A DNA stretch of 64,000 nucleotides, from NCBI GenBank assembly GCA_900078775.1, contig LT549889.1, positions 3,658,001-3,722,000 on the forward strand, written 5' to 3'. Below the pieces are notes generated by a model. That model saw nothing but the letters and a program-made list of their open reading frames with translations, searched no databases and was not told the origin of the DNA. The DNA comes from Mycolicibacterium aurum (lineage in GTDB: Bacteria > Actinomycetota > Actinomycetes > Mycobacteriales > Mycobacteriaceae). Made by a program: the position numbers and the translations under genes. Below, in pieces: positions 51,832 to 60,312 of the stretch (positions within the stretch are counted from its first letter, which is position 1; each line of letters opens with the position of its first letter).

Positions 51832-53370
51832 ATGACCGCTCCCGACACCGTGCTTCCGGAGCGCGCCGCACCCGCGATCAGTCCGGGCCCGCTCGTACCG
51901 GTGCCGGACTTCGGGCCCGTCGACCGGCTGCAGGGCTGGGTCATGACGGCCATCATCGGCGCGCTGGCCGCGCTGACCCGCTTCCTGAACCTGGGCTCGC
52001 CGACCGACGCCGGCACCCCGATCTTCGACGAGAAGCACTATGCACCGCAGGCCTGGCAGATGCTGGGCAACAACGGCCTGGAGGACAACCCGGGATACGG
52101 GCTGGTGGTACACCCGCCGCTGGCCAAGGGGTTGATGGCCGTCGGTGAGTGGATCTTCGGCTACAACGGGCTGGGCTGGCGGTTCTCCGGGGCGGTGTGT
52201 GGCGTGGTCATCGTCATCCTGGTGGCCCGGATCGTGCGGCGGATCAGCCGCTCCACGCTGGTCGGGGCGATCGCCGGGCTGCTGGTGATCGCCGACGGGG
52301 TCAGCTTCGTCTCGGCGCGCACCGCACTGCTGGACGTCTATCTGGTGGTGTTCGTGGTGGCGGCGTTCGGGGCGTTGATCGTGGACCGCGATCAGGTGCG
52401 GATGCGGATGCACGTCGCGCTGATGGAGGGCCGCGTCGCCGAGACGGTGTGGGGCCCGCGACTCGGGGTGCGCTGGTGGAGGTTCGGCGCCGGCGTGCTG
52501 CTGGGGCTGGGCTGCGCCACCAAATGGTCGGGGCTGTACTTCGTCGCGTTCTTCGGGCTGCTGACGCTCGCCTTCGACATCGCGGCGCGGCGGGCCTACC
52601 GGGTGCCGCGGCCGTGGCTGGGCGCGCTGCGCCGGGACGCCGTGCCGTCGGTGTACGCGTTGGTGCTCATCCCGTTCGGGGTGTACCTGGCCTCGTATGC
52701 GCGGTGGTTCGCCTCCGAGACCGGGGTGTACCGGCACGAGGTGGGCCGCAGCATCGGCGAGGGCGGGCTCCTGCCGGACGCCATCCGCTCGCTCTGGTAC
52801 TACACGTCCTCGGTCTACAAGTTCCATTCCGGGCTGACCAACGCCGCGGGCAATCACCACCCGTGGGAGTCCAAACCGTGGACCTGGCCGATGTCGCTGC
52901 GGCCGGTGCTGTACGCGATCGACCAGCAGAACGTGCCGGGCTGCGGCGCCGAGTCGTGTGTGAAGGCGGTGATGCTGGTCGGCACGCCGACCATGTGGTT
53001 CATCGCGGTGCCGGTGCTGGTGTGGGCGTGCTGGCGGACCTTCGTGCGCCGGGACTGGCGGTATGCCGCTGTGCTGGTGGCGTACTCGGCGGGCTTCCTG
53101 CCGTGGTTCTTCGACATCGACCGGCAGATGTACTTCTTCTACGCCACCGCGATGGCCCCGTTCCTGGTGATGCTGATCGCGCTGATCCTCGGCGACATCC
53201 TGTACCAACCGCGGCAGAACGCCGAGCGCCGCACGCTGGGCCTGATCGCGGTGAGCTGTTATGTGGCGCTGGTGATCACCAACTTCGCCTGGCTGTACCC
53301 GATCCTGACCGGGCTGCCGATCTCGCAGAGCACCTGGCAGATGCAGATCTGGCTGCCGTCCTGGCGGTAG
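51832..53370 (+). CDS. pmt: Polyprenol-phosphate-mannose protein O-mannosyltransferase
   Basis: GT39-family membrane enzyme that mannosylates secreted proteins and lipoproteins during Sec export (Rv1002c equivalent). 512 residues with about eleven membrane segments. The first external loop has the catalytic acidic motif PIFDEKHYAPQAW, and LDVYLVVFVVAAFG and TKWSGLYFV are typical. It ends WLPSWR, complete. The targets in this window would include the many Ser/Thr-rich lipoproteins (inference). Confidence 0.95.
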   Translation: MTAPDTVLPERAAPAISPGPLVPVPDFGPVDRLQGWVMTAIIGALAALTRFLNLGSPTDAGTPIFDEKHYAPQAWQMLGNNGLEDNPGYGLVVHPPLAKGLMAVGEWIFGYNGLGWRFSGAVCGVVIVILVARIVRRISRSTLVGAIAGLLVIADGVSFVSARTALLDVYLVVFVVAAFGALIVDRDQVRMRMHVALMEGRVAETVWGPRLGVRWWRFGAGVLLGLGCATKWSGLYFVAFFGLLTLAFDIAARRAYRVPRPWLGALRRDAVPSVYALVLIPFGVYLASYARWFASETGVYRHEVGRSIGEGGLLPDAIRSLWYYTSSVYKFHSGLTNAAGNHHPWESKPWTWPMSLRPVLYAIDQQNVPGCGAESCVKAVMLVGTPTMWFIAVPVLVWACWRTFVRRDWRYAAVLVAYSAGFLPWFFDIDRQMYFFYATAMAPFLVMLIALILGDILYQPRQNAERRTLGLIAVSCYVALVITNFAWLYPILTGLPISQSTWQMQIWLPSWR

Positions 53371-53450
53371 TCCAGTAGGTGCCCGACCGAACAAACGGGC
53401 GCCGAAGTGCGAGTAGATCGCGACATTTCGTCGACCGCGCGATCGTTCCC

Positions 53451-54449
53451 CTACCGGTGACCGTGCGCATTCTCCGCCGGCAGCACGGCGTGTCGGGTGC
53501 CGATCGCCTCGGCGGCGGCCCGCACGAACGGGGCCTCGTCGTCGATACGCACCCCGTCGGCTTTCCGGCGGATGGTGAACGCCGACAACGAGTCCACGAT
53601 GTTCGGGTACATCACCACCGCGTCGACGTCGACCATGGTGCAGACGGTGTCCAGGTGCATCTGGGCGCGCTCCTGCGCGATCGGCACCGCCAGCACGGTG
53701 TGCGCCAACTCGTCGTCGAACAGGCTGCGCGCCAACGCCTCCGCGCCGGCCGGGGTGGTGCGCTCCCCCACCCCGACGGCGACCACCCCGGGCGCGAGCA
53801 GCAGCACGTCGCCGCCCTCCACCGGCGCCGACCGGGATTCATAGGCGCGCCGGACCCCGAGGAACCGCGGGTGGTGCGCGTAGATCAGATCGGTCAGCGA
53901 GGTCTCGCGCACCCGGGCCGGCAGCGACAGCGACGGGATCGCCACCCGAGGCCCGATCCAGAACGAGGAGTCCCGGGTGAACATCAGATTCGGCAGCGGG
54001 TCGATGACGAAATCGCCGCCGTGGTGCATGCGCCGCACCAGCGAGATCTCACTCGAGGCGAACGGAAGCTCGGTGAATGTCATCCCCGCCATCAGCACGT
54101 GCGCCAGCTCGGCCGGCGCCAGGGTGCGCAGATACGCCGAAAGCTCCTGGGCCAGCGGCACTCCCAGCCGACGTGCGTCGACCGCGGCGGAGATGCCATG
54201 CATCCGCCCGGCCCCGAATTCCAGCGCCGCGGCCAGCAGATCCCCGAGCAGCAGCACCTCGACCCCGCGCGAGCGCAGCAGATCGGCGAACGCGTCGTGT
54301 TCCTCCTGCGCGCGGCCCACCCAGGGCAGCCCGTCGAACAGCAGGGCGTCGTTGTTGCGCGGGGTCAGGCGCTGCAGTTCGGCACCGGGCCGGTGCAGGA
54401 TCACCACCCGCAGCGTGCCCACCTCGGAATCGGATCCCAGTGCCACCAT
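53451..54449 (-). CDS. arcA: Arginine deiminase, C-terminally truncated
   Basis: Arginine to citrulline plus ammonia in the full-length enzyme. The N-terminal 330 residues are clear: LHRPGAELQRLTPRN, LPNLMFTRDSSFWIG (catalytic Asp region), VEGGDVLLLAPGVVAVG and HLDTVCTMVD (catalytic His). The gene then stops after ENAHGHR at 332 residues, about 70 short of the ~402 in M. tuberculosis. The missing part contains the DDGNN block and the nucleophile cysteine in the GGxHCMTCP motif. Only 80 bp separate the stop from pmt, so there is no room for the tail in another frame. The product should be inactive as a deiminase. The promoter is intact (SoxR box and TACCGT). Confidence 0.85.
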   Translation of the reverse strand: MVALGSDSEVGTLRVVILHRPGAELQRLTPRNNDALLFDGLPWVGRAQEEHDAFADLLRSRGVEVLLLGDLLAAALEFGAGRMHGISAAVDARRLGVPLAQELSAYLRTLAPAELAHVLMAGMTFTELPFASSEISLVRRMHHGGDFVIDPLPNLMFTRDSSFWIGPRVAIPSLSLPARVRETSLTDLIYAHHPRFLGVRRAYESRSAPVEGGDVLLLAPGVVAVGVGERTTPAGAEALARSLFDDELAHTVLAVPIAQERAQMHLDTVCTMVDVDAVVMYPNIVDSLSAFTIRRKADGVRIDDEAPFVRAAAEAIGTRHAVLPAENAHGHR

Positions 54450-54456
54450 CCTCAGA

Positions 54457-54462
54457 ACGGTA
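54457..54462 (-). promoter_or_regulatory. -10 hexamer of arcA
   Basis: TACCGT on the minus strand ends 7 nt before ATG 54449; the SoxR box sits immediately upstream in the spacer position. Confidence 0.45.
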
Positions 54463-54480
54463 GCTCAACTATGGTTGAGG
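54463..54480. promoter_or_regulatory. SoxR box between arcA and soxR
   Basis: GCTCAACTATGGTTGAGG is a near-palindrome close to the SoxR consensus CCTCAAGTTAACTTGAGG (both TCAA/TTGA half-sites kept). It fills the -10/-35 spacer of arcA and contains the soxR -10 TATGGT (54470-54475), which ends 8 nt before ATG 54484. Confidence 0.7.
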
Positions 54481-54483
54481 TGA

Positions 54484-54915
54484 ATGGAGACGCCTGAGCT
54501 GACACCCGGTGAGATGTCACTCCGCAGTGGGGTGGCGGTCTCTGCGCTGCATTTCTACGAACGCGAGGGCCTGATCAGTTCCCGGCGCACCTCGGGTAAT
54601 CAGCGCCGCTACCCGCGCGAGACGCTGCGCCGGGTGGCGTTCATCCGGATGTCGCAGCGCCTCGGCATCCCACTGGCCCGGATCCGGCAGGCCCTGGCGA
54701 CGCTGCCCGAGGACCGGGTGCCCACCAGCAAGGACTGGGCCCGGCTCTCGGCGGGCTGGCGCCAGGATCTCGACGAGCGGATCCTGCATCTGCAGCGGCT
54801 GCGGGACAACCTCGCCGGCTGCATCGGCTGCGGCTGCCTCAGCCTGAAGGCCTGTCAGCTGGCCAATCCCAGCGATGTGCTGGCCGATCACGGACCCGGG
54901 GCCGCCAACCTCTAG
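54484..54915 (+). CDS. soxR: Redox-sensitive MerR-family regulator SoxR
   Basis: 143 residues. The MerR-type winged helix (about 10-80: SGVAVSALHFYEREGLISSRR) leads to a dimer helix and the [2Fe-2S] cluster loop CIGCGCLSLKAC (Cys-x2-Cys-x-Cys-x5-Cys), complete. Such proteins respond to redox-cycling compounds or NO. It is divergent from the arcA-like gene, with a SoxR box between them, and appears to be read from a leaderless mRNA. I do not recall it in M. tuberculosis at this locus. Confidence 0.93.
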   Translation: METPELTPGEMSLRSGVAVSALHFYEREGLISSRRTSGNQRRYPRETLRRVAFIRMSQRLGIPLARIRQALATLPEDRVPTSKDWARLSAGWRQDLDERILHLQRLRDNLAGCIGCGCLSLKACQLANPSDVLADHGPGAANL

Positions 54916-54934
54916 AAATCGAACGCCTGTGCGA

Positions 54935-54940
54935 TACGCT
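54935..54940 (+). promoter_or_regulatory. -10 hexamer for alkB (leaderless)
   Basis: TACGCT ends 6 nt before GTG 54947. Confidence 0.45.
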
Positions 54941-54946
54941 TGCGGG

Positions 54947-55555
54947 GTGTCTCTGACCGTTCAAGGGTCGCTCTTCGACCTCGAGGAACGTCGCGACCTG
55001 GGCGCAGGCGCCTGGATCGACGTCCGCGCCGGCTGGCTCAACGGCTGGCTGGACGGGGAAGCGACGCTGTTCGACGAGCTGGTGGCCGCCATCCCGTGGC
55101 GGGCCGAACGCCGGCAGATGTACGAGCGGGTGCTCGACGTGCCCCGCCTGATCAGCCACCACGACCTGACCACGGGCCCGGCCCCGCACCCGGTGATCGC
55201 CCGGATGCGCCGCCGACTCAACGACATCTACGCCGGCGAACTCGGCGAACCGTTCACCAGCGCCGGGCTCTGCCTGTACCGGGACGGCTCGGACAGCGTG
55301 GCCTGGCACGGCGACACCATCGGGCGCAGCAGCACCGAGGACACCATGGTCGCGATCGTCAGCCTGGGCGCGCGCCGCACGTTCGCCATGCGCCCGCGCA
55401 CCGGCGGACGCTCGCTGCGGCTACCGCAGGGGCATGGGGACTTGCTGGTGATGGGCGGCTCCTGTCAGCGCACCTGGGAGCACGCCGTCCCCAAGACGGC
55501 CCGCCCGACGAGCCCGCGGATCAGCATCCAGTTCCGGCCGCGCGACGTTCGTTAG
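54947..55555 (+). CDS. alkB: AlkB-type 2-oxoglutarate/Fe(II) dioxygenase
   Basis: DNA-repair dioxygenase family that removes alkyl adducts (Rv1000c equivalent). 202 residues; Fe ligands His/Asp in AWHGDTIG and His in TWEHAVPKTA, and the 2-oxoglutarate arginines in SPRISIQFRPRD. GTG 54947 with a TANNNT hexamer supports this start over an ATG inside soxR. The stop overlaps the convergent lipoprotein gene by 3 bases. Confidence 0.9.
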   Translation: MSLTVQGSLFDLEERRDLGAGAWIDVRAGWLNGWLDGEATLFDELVAAIPWRAERRQMYERVLDVPRLISHHDLTTGPAPHPVIARMRRRLNDIYAGELGEPFTSAGLCLYRDGSDSVAWHGDTIGRSSTEDTMVAIVSLGARRTFAMRPRTGGRSLRLPQGHGDLLVMGGSCQRTWEHAVPKTARPTSPRISIQFRPRDVR

Positions 55556-56202
55556 CCGCGCACCTCGGCGACCGCGGCGGTGAGCAGATCGCGGGCCTTC
55601 TGGGTGTCCACCTTCGCCACCGGGGTGTTCGGCACCACCAGCGGGTTGGCCGTCACGATCACCAGGTAGTTGTCGAAACTCGCGACGTAATTGAACAATT
55701 CACCGCTGTGCGGCTTACCGTCCACCACGGTCTGCACCACCCGGTGGGTGCCCAGCGTGCGCACCCCCTCGATCTGCGGGGACTCCACCACCTCGATGAG
55801 GCCGCGCACCCCGGGCCCACCGAAGCCGACCTTCTGGCAGTCCGGGCCGGGCTCGTTGGGCGGGATCGGTTCCGAGGTCTGGACCGCGATGGCGATGAAG
55901 CGGTTGCCCTTGCCCTCGGCGGTGGTGGCCGCCATGTTGCCCTGCGCGCCGGCCGGGATGGCAAGCCCGGCCGCGAATTTCGCGCAGCCGGCGGGCTCGA
56001 CCTTGACCCCGGGCGGCACCGTCTGCGGTGCAAGCAGTTTCGGGTCGATACCGGTGGGCCCGGTGGTGGTGACCTGGAAATCCGCACCGAAGGTCGACTT
56101 CACCTCGAAGACGCCGGCGATCCCGGGCTCGGATTCGGTTGCCGTGCACGCGGTCAGCGCGGCGGCGCAGGCGGTGAGGGCGAGCACCCGTTGGACGAAC
56201 AT
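55552..56202 (-). CDS. DUF5642-like mycobacterial lipoprotein (Rv0999-like)
   Basis: 216 residues from ATG 56202 (a TTG lies 9 bases upstream). Lipobox LTAC. The mature part has two cysteines (EPAGCAKFA, GPDCQKVGF) and an end AVAEVRG. I believe it belongs to the DUF5642 group of mycobacterial lipoproteins, and it matches the position of Rv0999. No function is known. It is 10 bases downstream of a second lipoprotein of similar layout, suggesting a tandem pair. Confidence 0.72.
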   Translation of the reverse strand: MFVQRVLALTACAAALTACTATESEPGIAGVFEVKSTFGADFQVTTTGPTGIDPKLLAPQTVPPGVKVEPAGCAKFAAGLAIPAGAQGNMAATTAEGKGNRFIAIAVQTSEPIPPNEPGPDCQKVGFGGPGVRGLIEVVESPQIEGVRTLGTHRVVQTVVDGKPHSGELFNYVASFDNYLVIVTANPLVVPNTPVAKVDTQKARDLLTAAVAEVRG

Positions 56203-56212
56203 CGCCGCCAAT

Positions 56213-56878
56213 CTACCGGCCTGCCCCGCGGATCGCGGTGACCGTCTGCGTCAACAGTCGCGCGGCGACGTCGGGGCCCAGCGCGGGCAGCGCCGATCCG
56301 GGATCGGTCACCACCGTCACCGAGGCGACGTATCCCGAGTCCAGGTAGGCGCTGACGGTGTCGGCGTGCGAACGGGTCTCGGTGCCGCCCTCGACGACGG
56401 TGGTGGCCACGGTGCTCATGGCCACGGTCGGCGTGTCGTCGAGGACCGGCGGCGACACCGCACGCACCTCGGCGGCGGTGCGCCCGCCGGTCAGCGTCCA
56501 CAGCTCGCAGCCCGCGGGCAGCCCGGCCGGTGCCTGCGGCCCGGCCACCATGGCGTAGATGATGCCGCCGGGCCCGGACGCCGACCAGCCGCGCACCGGG
56601 ACGCCCGGGCCCGGGTCGGCCAGCGCACCGCACTGCGCGGGCGTGGCGGTCCAGTCCGGTTTCATACCCCAGAACGCCGCCGGGGCAGCGTGATCCGCCA
56701 GCGTTCCCACCTCGTAGCCGGGCGGCAGCGCACTGCGCACCCGCGCCACCGCATCCGGGTCGACGACAACGGGATCGGCCGCGGCCGGGGTGTCGTCGGC
56801 CGGGGGTGCGTCCGGCTCCGGGCCGGCGCAGCCGACGACGGTGAGGACGGCGCCCAGGAGGATCGCGTAGCCGCGCAT
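56213..56878 (-). CDS. Second DUF5642-like lipoprotein, tandem with the first
   Basis: 221 residues from ATG 56878. Lipobox VVGC (Cys17), a Pro/Ala/Asp linker, then a domain with two cysteines (PAQCGAL, AGCELWTLTGG) and a C-terminal LLTQTVTAIRG that resembles the neighbour's LLTAAVAEVRG. Probably a diverged duplicate. A perfect 12-bp palindrome sits 4 bases upstream of the start. Confidence 0.7.
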   Translation of the reverse strand: MRGYAILLGAVLTVVGCAGPEPDAPPADDTPAAADPVVVDPDAVARVRSALPPGYEVGTLADHAAPAAFWGMKPDWTATPAQCGALADPGPGVPVRGWSASGPGGIIYAMVAGPQAPAGLPAGCELWTLTGGRTAAEVRAVSPPVLDDTPTVAMSTVATTVVEGGTETRSHADTVSAYLDSGYVASVTVVTDPGSALPALGPDVAARLLTQTVTAIRGAGR

Positions 56879-56882
56879 AGCC

Positions 56883-56894
56883 TGTGGTACCACA
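56883..56894. promoter_or_regulatory. 12-bp perfect palindrome upstream of the lipoprotein pair
   Basis: TGTGGTACCACA lies just before ATG 56878. It could be a transcription-factor site or chance; no -10 is evident between it and the start. Confidence 0.3.
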
Positions 56895-56981
56895 CACGGC
56901 CCGCCACCGGCCCCGGCAACCCGCCGGGCCAGGCGTCGACCGGTAACGTCGCGCACAAGATCGCCCACGACAGGAGACGTG

Positions 56982-57683
56982 ATGAACAAGCAGACGACCG
57001 TGCGCAGTGTGGCCGCGGCGGCCGCAGCGCTCAGCCTGACCCTGGCCGGTTGCGGCTCGGACACCAAGACCGAGGCGGACAGCAGTACCGAGGAGACCAC
57101 CACCTCCGCGGCCGCCGACACCGCCGCCACCACGACCACCGCGGCCGCCGAGCCCGTCGGCGAGAACTACACGATCGCCGAGTACATCAAGGACAACGGC
57201 ATCACCGAGTCCCAGGTCAAGCGCGGCGCCCCGGACGCACCCAAGGTGAACCTGCCGACGCCTCCGGGCTGGGTGGACGCCGGCCCGGCTACCCCCGCCT
57301 GGGCGTACAGCCAGCTGGTGTACACCGACCCGTCGATGCCGCCACCGCCCCCGACCATCACCGCGATCCTGTCCAAGCTGACCGGTGACGTCGACGGCGC
57401 CAAGATCCTGGAGTTCGCGCCCAGCGAGCTGAAGAACCTGCCCGAGTACAACGGCGGCAACGAGGGGCAGCCCGGCAAGCTCGGCGGTTTCGACGCCGTC
57501 CAGGTCGGCGGTACCTACGTCAAGGACGGGAAGAACCTGCTCGTCGCGCAGAAGACCACCGTCATCCCCACCGACGACGGCGTCTTCGTGCTGCAGATCA
57601 ACGCCGAGGGCAGCGAGGAGCAGATGGGCCCGCTGATGGACGCCACCGCCGCCATCGACGACGAGACGACGATCCTGCCGTAG
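56982..57683 (+). CDS. LpqN-like lipoprotein
   Basis: 233 residues from ATG 56982 (GTG 56979 adjoins), AGGAG at 56972-56976. Lipobox LAGC, then a Thr/Ala/Glu-rich linker (about 30-58) that is a likely O-mannosylation region, and the LpqN/LpqT domain with LPTPPGWVDAGP, SMPPPPPTITAILSKLTGDVD and KLGGFDAVQVGGTYVKDG. Closest by layout to M. tuberculosis LpqN. Convergent with the shikimate-dehydrogenase-like gene, 4-base gap. Confidence 0.9.
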   Translation: MNKQTTVRSVAAAAAALSLTLAGCGSDTKTEADSSTEETTTSAAADTAATTTTAAAEPVGENYTIAEYIKDNGITESQVKRGAPDAPKVNLPTPPGWVDAGPATPAWAYSQLVYTDPSMPPPPPTITAILSKLTGDVDGAKILEFAPSELKNLPEYNGGNEGQPGKLGGFDAVQVGGTYVKDGKNLLVAQKTTVIPTDDGVFVLQINAEGSEEQMGPLMDATAAIDDETTILP

Positions 57684-57687
57684 GCCA

Positions 57688-58509
57688 CTAGGCCCGGGAG
57701 ATCGCCGAGGCCGCGGCGATCTGCTCGGGTGTCGGGCGTACCCCGGTGTAGCGCTCGAACTGTTCGGCGGCCTGCAGGGCGATGACCTCGGCGCCGGTGA
57801 TCACCGTGACCCCCGCCGCACGGGCGGCGGTGATCACCGGGGTCTCCGAGGGCAGGGCGACCACGTCGAACACCGCGGCCGCGGCGCCGATCGCGTCGTC
57901 GTCGAAGGACTGCGCGCTCTGCTCCGGGCCGCCGGCCATCCCGATCGGGGTGACGTTGACCAGGATCGCGCCGCGCCGCTCCCCCACCTCGGGCGCATGG
58001 TCCCAGCCGACCCGGTCGGCCAGCGCGCGTCCGGTCGCGTCGTTTCGGGCCACGACCGTGCCCTGGCCGAACCCGGCGTCGGCGAATGCGGCGGCCACCG
58101 CATTGGCCATCCCGCCGCTGCCCCGGACGATGACCGGATCCCCCGAATCCAATCCGTGTTGGGCGATAAGTGCTTGCACGGCAAGGTAATCGGTGTTCGA
58201 TGCGGTCAGGTGTCCGTCGTCGTTGACGATGGTGTTGACCGATTCGATGGCCCGCGCCGAGGGTTCGATCTCGTCGACCAGCGCCAGCACATCGGATTTG
58301 AACGGCATCGACACCGAGCAGCCGCGGATGCCCAGCGCCCGGACCCCGCCGATGGCTGCGGCGATGTCGGTGGTGGTGAACGCCTTGTAGATGAAGTCGA
58401 GGCCGAGCTCCTCGTACAGATGGTTGTGGAAGCGGGTGCCGATGTTGCTCGGCCGCGCCGCCAGCGAGATGCACAGCCGGGTGTCCTTGTTCAGCGGCGG
58501 CCGGCCCAT
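57688..58509 (-). CDS. Shikimate 5-dehydrogenase-like protein
   Basis: AroE/YdiB-like NAD(P)-dependent dehydrogenase, 273 residues. The N-terminal substrate domain has SVSMPFK (the Lys of the active site) and NTDYLAV (the Asp), the nucleotide loop is VRGSGGMANAVAAAF, and NVTPIGMAGG follows. It is clearly of the family, but distant from canonical AroE, and the specific substrate (shikimate or quinate) is not settled. Its ATG overlaps the pat stop by one base, so it is co-translated with pat. Confidence 0.85.
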   Translation of the reverse strand: MGRPPLNKDTRLCISLAARPSNIGTRFHNHLYEELGLDFIYKAFTTTDIAAAIGGVRALGIRGCSVSMPFKSDVLALVDEIEPSARAIESVNTIVNDDGHLTASNTDYLAVQALIAQHGLDSGDPVIVRGSGGMANAVAAAFADAGFGQGTVVARNDATGRALADRVGWDHAPEVGERRGAILVNVTPIGMAGGPEQSAQSFDDDAIGAAAAVFDVVALPSETPVITAARAAGVTVITGAEVIALQAAEQFERYTGVRPTPEQIAAASAISRA

Positions 58510-59510
58510 CAGCCCACCGTCCGCATCGCGATCCGGGCCATCTCGGCTATCTGCTCGTACACGTCAGGGCTCATGGTCAGCGCCTCCCGCCGCGGCACGT
58601 CGACCTCGGTGATCACCACGTTGAGATCATCGCGTTCCCAGTGCGCGCCGGCCCGGTCCATGATCGCGCGCATGCTGTAGTTGTCGCTGAGCACGCGTGC
58701 GGTGAACCGGGTGACACCGCCGACGTGCGCGGCCACCGCCAGCGCCTCCATCAGGAAGCTGCCGATGCCGTGGCCCTGGTAGATGTCGGCGACGATGAAC
58801 GCCACCTCCGCGGTGGTGACCCCGTGGCCCTCCCGCACGAACCGGGCGTCGGCCACCACCGGCCCGTCGGCACCGGCGGTCATCACCCACACGAAGTGGT
58901 CCACGTAGTCGACCTCGAACAGGTAGGCCATCAGGGCGGGCGCCGGGGCGCGGGTGCTCTGGAAGCGACGGTAGAGGGTCTCGGCGGAGAACTCGATCGG
59001 CCCGCCCACGGTGCGCACGTTGTCCCCGGGCAGCACCGGCCGCAGGTGCAGCACCAGGTGGTCGCGCAACGCGATCTCGATGGGCGTGATGTAGGCGGCC
59101 AGCCGCTGGCGGGCGACCCGCACCAGCCGCTCCGCCACCTTGGGCAGATGCACCATCTCGGCGAACGCGTCCCGGTTGCCGACCCATCCGGTGAGTTCGC
59201 TGTCGGCCACCACGGTGGCGCTTCGGGGCAGGTCGCGCAGCAGGGCAATTTCGCCGACGATGTCGCCCGCGCCGAGCCGCGCGACGGTCGCCTGTCCATC
59301 GTCGCCGACGTGGGTGATCGTCACCTCCCCGGAAGAGATCAGCAGGAAGGTCAGCGCGGTGTCGCCCTGTCGCATCAACACCTGCCCGGGCGACGCAGCC
59401 AACGGCTCGACCTGCGCAGCAAGGGGTAACAGGGTGGCCGCGGGGCAACCGGCGAAGAACTCCAGAGCGGCCAGTTCGTCGGCACGGACAGCGGTCACAC
59501 CGGACACCAC
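58509..59510 (-). CDS. pat: cAMP-dependent protein lysine acetyltransferase Pat
   Basis: Acetylates lysines of acyl-CoA synthetases and other enzymes under cAMP control (Rv0998/PatA equivalent). 333 residues as in M. tuberculosis. N-terminal cyclic-nucleotide domain (about 12-130) with the phosphate-binding cassette GEIALLRDLPRSATV, then a GNAT domain with catalytic Glu235 in TAEVAFIVAD and the acetyl-CoA loop YQGHGIGSF. GTG 59507 is the alternative start and fits a -10 TAGCCT (59514-59519) better. A plausible target in this very window is the PrpE-like synthetase (inference from known Pat substrates). Confidence 0.95.
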   Translation of the reverse strand: MVSGVTAVRADELAALEFFAGCPAATLLPLAAQVEPLAASPGQVLMRQGDTALTFLLISSGEVTITHVGDDGQATVARLGAGDIVGEIALLRDLPRSATVVADSELTGWVGNRDAFAEMVHLPKVAERLVRVARQRLAAYITPIEIALRDHLVLHLRPVLPGDNVRTVGGPIEFSAETLYRRFQSTRAPAPALMAYLFEVDYVDHFVWVMTAGADGPVVADARFVREGHGVTTAEVAFIVADIYQGHGIGSFLMEALAVAAHVGGVTRFTARVLSDNYSMRAIMDRAGAHWERDDLNVVITEVDVPRREALTMSPDVYEQIAEMARIAMRTVG

Positions 59511-59513
59511 ACG

Positions 59514-59519
59514 AGGCTA
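59514..59519 (-). promoter_or_regulatory. -10 hexamer for pat
   Basis: TAGCCT on the minus strand is 6 nt before GTG 59507 and 3 nt before GTG 59510, so the former may be the real leaderless start. Confidence 0.4.
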
Positions 59520-59620
59520 CGGGGCGGAGGTCGGGGGTGGCAACAACCTCAAGATCAGCATTTGCTATGCGCTCGCGAAAACACGCAGTTGAAGGGGTTT
59601 TCTACGCAGGAGTCAGATAG

Positions 59621-60286
59621 GTGTGGCAAACTCCGCGTATGACACATTCGCTGCGCCGCACTCGCGGCCGCCCCCGAGCAGCTAACGGTGCTGAAACCCG
59701 TGAACGGATAATCTCTGCTGCCCGGCAGGTTTTCAGCGAACTTGGCTACGACGCCTCGACGTTTCAGGCGATCGCCGAGCGCGCCAATCTGACCCGCCCG
59801 GCAATCAACCATTACTTCACCAACAAGCGGGATCTCTACGGTCATGTGCTGGCAAGCACGAGCACCGTGATGTTCGAGGCCGGCGTCGCCGCCGCGGCGA
59901 ACGAGACGACGCTGCTCGGCAAACTGTCGTCCTTCATGAACGGGATGCTGGCCGCGCACCGCGAGTCCGATTCGGCGGCGGCGTTCCTGGTCACCTCCAT
60001 GCTGGAGTCGTTCCGTCACCCCGAGCTGAAGAACGACGACTACGCCCCGCGCGAGGATGTGCGCAAGTTCCTGAGCGTCGCTGTCAGCGACGCCGTCGCC
60101 AATGGCGAGCTATCCGACGAAGCCGATGCCTCCGCCCTGGTGGAGATGTTGCTGGTGCTGATGTTCGGGATGGGCTTCTACGCCGGATTCGTGGGCACCG
60201 ACGCCGAGGTCTCCGCGGTTCTGGATAAGTTGCAGAGGCTGTTGTCCAACGAACTGTGGCAACTGCAGGAGCCCGCCGCCAGCTGA
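59621..60286 (+). CDS. TetR family transcriptional regulator
   Basis: 221 residues. HTH domain near the N-terminus (AETRERIISAARQVFSELG, TFQAIAERANLTRPAINHYF). The C-terminal ligand domain is unassigned. GTG 59621 has AGGAG at 59608-59612, 8 nt upstream; ATG 59639 is also usable. It heads an operon of two carboxymuconolactone-decarboxylase-like genes and a dehydrogenase, which it probably controls. Confidence 0.9.
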   Translation: MWQTPRMTHSLRRTRGRPRAANGAETRERIISAARQVFSELGYDASTFQAIAERANLTRPAINHYFTNKRDLYGHVLASTSTVMFEAGVAAAANETTLLGKLSSFMNGMLAAHRESDSAAAFLVTSMLESFRHPELKNDDYAPREDVRKFLSVAVSDAVANGELSDEADASALVEMLLVLMFGMGFYAGFVGTDAEVSAVLDKLQRLLSNELWQLQEPAAS

Positions 60287-60312
60287 CGCCCCTGGGCTCC
60301 GCCGACCGAGAG

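Noticed and set aside
54875..55555. alkB starting at the ATG inside soxR
   Set aside because: That start overlaps the SoxR cluster-domain end, and GTG 54947 has a proper TANNNT hexamer.
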